From Lineus longissimus (Eukaryota; Nemertea; Pilidiophora; Heteronemertea; Lineidae): a DNA stretch of 64,000 bases. Where the stretch lies: NCBI RefSeq assembly GCF_910592395.1, contig NC_088311.1:3598501-3662500 (forward strand), given 5' to 3'. Made by a program: the position numbers and the translations under genes. The notes below the pieces were generated by a model, which was given only the letters and a program-made list of their open reading frames with translations, did not search any database and was not told where the DNA came from. Shown here one piece after another: positions 60,011-64,000 of this stretch; the stretch's first letter is position 1, and each line of letters starts with the position of its first letter.

Positions 60011-63000
60011 TTACATCCGGAGCACTGGGTATTTGGTGGACACCTTGGCACTGTAACAAGACACAATATCAAGGCACTGTCCGAGCACCTGAAACAAACA
60101 AGGGTAATGTTAAGAAAATATTTTATGGGGACAAGTCATCATCTTCTTCTGAATTTTAAACAAGAAGTACCACTAAAATCAGCATGAACATAAGGTTTGA
60201 AGAATGTTTGTGAGCTAATTGACTAATCTGACTGAAGAATTTAGCCAATGACTGAGATAAGTGTATCAAGAAGCAGGCCAGAAACATCTACATATTAAAG
60301 TTTGAAAAAAATTCTTGTTATAGAACTCCCCTCCTCATATATATACCTTTCTAGTGTCCTTGGGTAGAATAATACCATCATCATGTAACCTGGAGCTGGA
60401 GTAAAAAGCACCTGTCTCTTGCAAAAATCTCTCTAATAGTTTAGTCTTGTTTTGGATGGCATCGTCCGAGTCCTGATCATTTGGAAACTTCTCCTGAAGA
60501 CAGAGAAAATGCAAATTCATCATTTACCCCTTCCAGACCTGATTTTCAATTTTACACCTCACAACAAAATCATTTTTTTTCACAAGGTAGCTTCAGAGAG
60601 TGCTCTGAGCAAGCATTCCAACGAATGGTAATTGAAATATACTTTGGCAGTCTTCAACCATTCGGAAATTTCTCTCTCATGCATATCTGATAAAAGAGCA
60701 AGAATCTTTAAAACTTAACCTGATCAAAGATTTAGTTTGTTGGCGAATGAGTGTTAAGGATACAACATACATGGTCTGATATCCAAATTTGCTGTGTTTA
60801 CCTACTTACTTTCATAGCCAACTGAACCATCAGGTCCACATCTAGCATCGACATCTCAACATTTGGCCACGTGAACAGAAATCTTGGACTTTGTGATCGA
60901 CCACACTGAAAGAAAGAGTATTTTTTTCAACAACATGCATTTCATTCCAAGACAATGCACGAACCAGAACACAAGGGACAATTTAGCTCACCCAATCTAA
61001 AAGATTTGTATGGTAGAGGAGACTATTTAATGAGTTTTTGGTATTGCACATGCATAATGATGAAATGGCTTTTAGAGGCTTTTGCATCTGAAGTCTTTGA
61101 TTGTTTATTGGACACAACTTCCTTTACCATTAAGTAGTTCATCGAGCCATAGCTGCCTCCCAGAATCACAGTAAGTTTAGGGACACTGGCACAAGCCACA
61201 CTGGCAAGCATTTTACTATAGTCCCGGAGGAAGTTTCCACTAATCTCTGAAAAGAAGAAGGCGGCAGACGTTTTAGAAGAGGAAAGATATTTGAAAAAAG
61301 TCAGAAAATTCTATTTTAGGGGCAAGGATACTTTTTATGCCCCATCCTAATCAAATAACTTTAAAAAATTCAAAGTGCAATCAACTTTATCAACCAATAT
61401 GAATGTAACAAATTGCTTTTCAGTCCATAATTTCTTGTGACCTTACCTGGATCTAAATCCACATTTGTTGCATCAGCCGGGTGGGTGTTTTGAAGAAAAA
61501 TAATAGGAACGTTCCGCTCACAGCAAACACCAACAAAATGAGCACCTTTAGCAGCAGCAGAGTCTGTCAGACGACCGTTGTTTCCAATTAGACCAACAAG
61601 ATGGCTGGAAGGGGAAAGCATTGGTCAGAGCAAAATATTATCAAAATACAGGCACCACAGCCAACACAACATTGATGGCCAAAGAATGAAACCGGCTTTG
61701 GTTGATCTCAAGTAAAACTCTCAATGTAATTTTGAGACATAAATATTTTGGAATCTTTTAGCGTGAACAAAGTACCAATCAACAACTACCATTATATATT
61801 TCTGGTGACTTTGTATGATCTATTTGTTCATTTTCTTATCATGTCTTTAGTTAAATTACACACCCTTGCAGATAACCAAATCCTGTCACCAGATTTGAGC
61901 CGTATTTCTTTTTGAACTCTTGGAAACGACTTCCATCAACCAGTCTGGCAATAATCTGAAGAAAAATGAGTCATGCACAGAGGAGAGAACCTTTCTGCAA
62001 GAGTAGGAAATTACTTCTTTCATTTGGGAATCAGATTGTAGAGACTTTTGAAATGCAACTCCTAATTCCAAGTTGGAAAGAGATTCTCAAATGCTTACTT
62101 TCATTTCATTGTTTAGAAGAAAAAAACTTACAAGGCCAACAAATTTGATAATCACCTTATACATATCTATCTCATGCATATTTTTCTCTGGTATCAAGCC
62201 ACTCAATTCTTCCGGGCTGAACAACGGCTCATCATACGAGGTATTTGGTTCATACTCTGGTAGATTTAAACTTGCTATGATGTCCCTGGTTATGGTGAAT
62301 GCTTCCTCTTCTGTGGCAGCAAAATGATCAGTACAACCACTCACACTGAAAGAGTAAATTAACATGCAGTTAAAGACTGATGGTGATATTACTATGTTTT
62401 CAAGTGACGCACAAAGAAATTGTTCCAAAGAATTAGGAATCATCATAACCTGTTGACATGACATTCATTGAGAAGCTATTGATGAATATTTTCTGATAGT
62501 ACCATTTGTGTTCCGACTGACTTTACATGTACTGTAAATGGTACTATAATTCTCTGGAAAAGCTCATACCAAGAAATATTTGATGAGAAATCAACCATAA
62601 TGATTGTACCTAGAGTGTAATGTGGCGCCCCCAAGTTCATCTGGCGTAACTATCTCTCCAGTAGCTGCCTTGACTAATGGAGGTCCCCCTAGGAAGATGG
62701 TGCCAATTTTGTCGACAATGACTGCCTCATCTGCCATGGTTGGAATGTATGCTGCGCCAGCAGTGCAACTGCCACAAACGACTGCTACCTGGTAGAAGTT
62801 AAAATTAGTGTATGTGTTATCTCCGAATGTTGGAAATGTCACAATAGAGACCGCAGAGTTCATGGATGCACTTTCTCCAAGAAACTTCCTTTCAAACATA
62901 GTAAAAAGGCTAGCTTAGATTCAATTGGCTTGGAGTCACAGTCATAATCTCACCTGGGGTATTCCGTCTGCAGAAAGCACCGCTTCATTGTAAAACACTC

Positions 63001-63877
63001 GACCACCTTGTTCCTTATCGGGGAAGATCTCGGACTGCAACGGGAGGAAGGCACCACCACTGTCCACTAGATAAACACATGGCAGCCTATTCTGTTCAGA
63101 GATCTCCTGTCCTCGCAATTGTTTCTTCACTGTGATGGGGAAGACAGTCCCACCTTTTACTGTGGCATCGTTAGCAAGGACAATACAGTAATGACCATTC
63201 ACCTTGCCAATTGCTGTAAAGTGCAAGGAGAATGATAGGAAAACAGACATAACCACAACAAAATGGCAGCAGAAAGACCGCTTCGTCGCATATCACAAGT
63301 TCTTTTGTTAGTTGTGCCTATATTTTGTTTCTTTTGGGCTCTGAACAGCAACCGCACCTCTGACAGGTGTAATGTCAACTAGCAACTAGCCAATGTCCAT
63401 GTCTATACATATCTCCCTCATCAACTTACCAGCAAGAACTCCAGCTCTTGGCACAGTACCATATGGCATAGCATACCCAGCAAATGGAGCAATTTCAAGG
63501 ATTTCGCTATCATCATCAAATAATAATTTAATTCTGTCGTTGACCAGTATTTTCTTATTTCTAACAGTGTGTCTCTCTCTAGATTTCTCGTCGCCTCCCT
63601 TTTGGATAGTTTTGAGCGTTTTTACATGTTTTTCTTCAATGGCTTTGAATCGTTCTGAATGGTTTTTGAAATCAGCAGAAAAAGTGTTTACTGGGAGGTC
63701 AAGGATTGGGAAATGCTTCTTTTTGTCTTTGACATCCTGGAGCTGAATTTTTGTTGACTTTTTCAGCTGAACTTCAGACTTCAAATCAATGAATACAGCC
63801 GATGTCATGCTCAACAGGCGTCGGTCTTTGAATCTACATAGTCTATGTAACAAGCATTGAGGCTTCAAGGCTTGCAT
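60011..63877 (-). CDS. MCCC2-like: Divergent methylcrotonoyl-CoA carboxylase beta-subunit paralogue, 10 exons
   Basis: The true MCC beta subunit carries carboxyltransferase activity in mitochondrial leucine breakdown. Exons: 63430-63877, 62954-63213, 62610-62788, 62156-62345, 61864-61955, 61447-61604, 61128-61246, 60810-60905, 60347-60493, 60011-60088; phases agree and give about 588 aa (human MCCC2 is 563). The N-terminus is Arg/Lys-rich and fits a mitochondrial presequence. The N-domain is well kept ([65 protein letters not shown]). The C-domain keeps the fold markers ([29 protein letters not shown]), but FLQNITGFMVG is replaced by [16 protein letters not shown] by SMNYLM (478-482) and MGGEQ by MLDVD (502-506). 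It is probably catalytically altered or inactive. No stop or frameshift breaks it, so it looks like a working gene under a new constraint. Confidence 0.88.
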
Positions 63878-64000
63878 TATGATTTAGATGCAGCATTCAT
63901 TGGCGAAAGGAAATTTTGCAGGGACAAAATTTAAAATTTTTTTTAACGTGTTCGATTACTAGCGCCGCGCTTGCCCGAGTAAGCGCCAGTGCGTTCTTTT
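63878..64000 (-). promoter_or_regulatory. 5' flank of the MCCC2-like gene
   Basis: The last 120 bp of the window lie upstream of the start codon. The edge is CpG-rich (AGCGCCGCGCTTGCCCGAGT), in contrast with the surrounding AT-rich DNA, which suggests the promoter starts here and continues beyond the window. Confidence 0.35.

Overview
The window is animal nuclear DNA. Its genes are broken into many exons by GT-AG introns, the noncoding DNA is AT-leaning and full of repeats, and the recognisable proteins are metazoan families: a DM-domain factor, a MuSK/ROR-type receptor kinase, a CLIP3/4-type CAP-Gly protein, proteasome assembly chaperone 3, and mitochondrial and lipid enzymes. The mix, the compact introns and the very frequent 8-mer TACATGTA suggest a marine invertebrate bilaterian (lophotrochozoan, or less likely deuterostome). 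I cannot name the species. All gene models were assembled by eye from splice sites, reading phase and family similarity.  Layout: 1-12.9 kb is almost empty apart from the DM-domain first exon of a DMRT gene on the minus strand (4770-5181). 12.9-15 kb holds a hAT-like MITE, a TATA-like site, a large foldback and a degenerate tandem repeat. 15.36-19.17 kb (+) is an 8-exon choline/ethanolamine kinase-like gene, followed by a 60-bp minisatellite. 20.5-35 kb (-) is a complete CLIP4-type gene (about 713 aa; ankyrin repeats and three CAP-Gly domains). An unrecognised basic/acidic small protein gene (+) is nested in one of its introns. The CLIP4-type gene shares a short head-to-head promoter region with a complete PSMG3 gene (35.06-36.54 kb, +, 122 aa). 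37-56.6 kb (-) is a receptor tyrosine kinase of about 920 aa: signal peptide, two Ig domains, linker, frizzled CRD, kringle, TM and a MuSK-like kinase. 57.3-58.6 kb carries two tandem arrays. 60.0-63.9 kb (-) is a 10-exon divergent paralogue of the methylcrotonoyl-CoA carboxylase beta subunit whose C-terminal active-site blocks are rewritten.  The genes do not form a pathway. The most interesting items are the invertebrate MuSK-like receptor that keeps the frizzled-kringle architecture but has a changed NPxY docking site, the apparent MCCC2-family pseudoenzyme, the nested orphan gene, and two MITE copies related in inverted orientation. Mobile elements (tRNA-derived SINE-like units, MITEs, foldbacks) and minisatellites sit only in introns and intergenic DNA.
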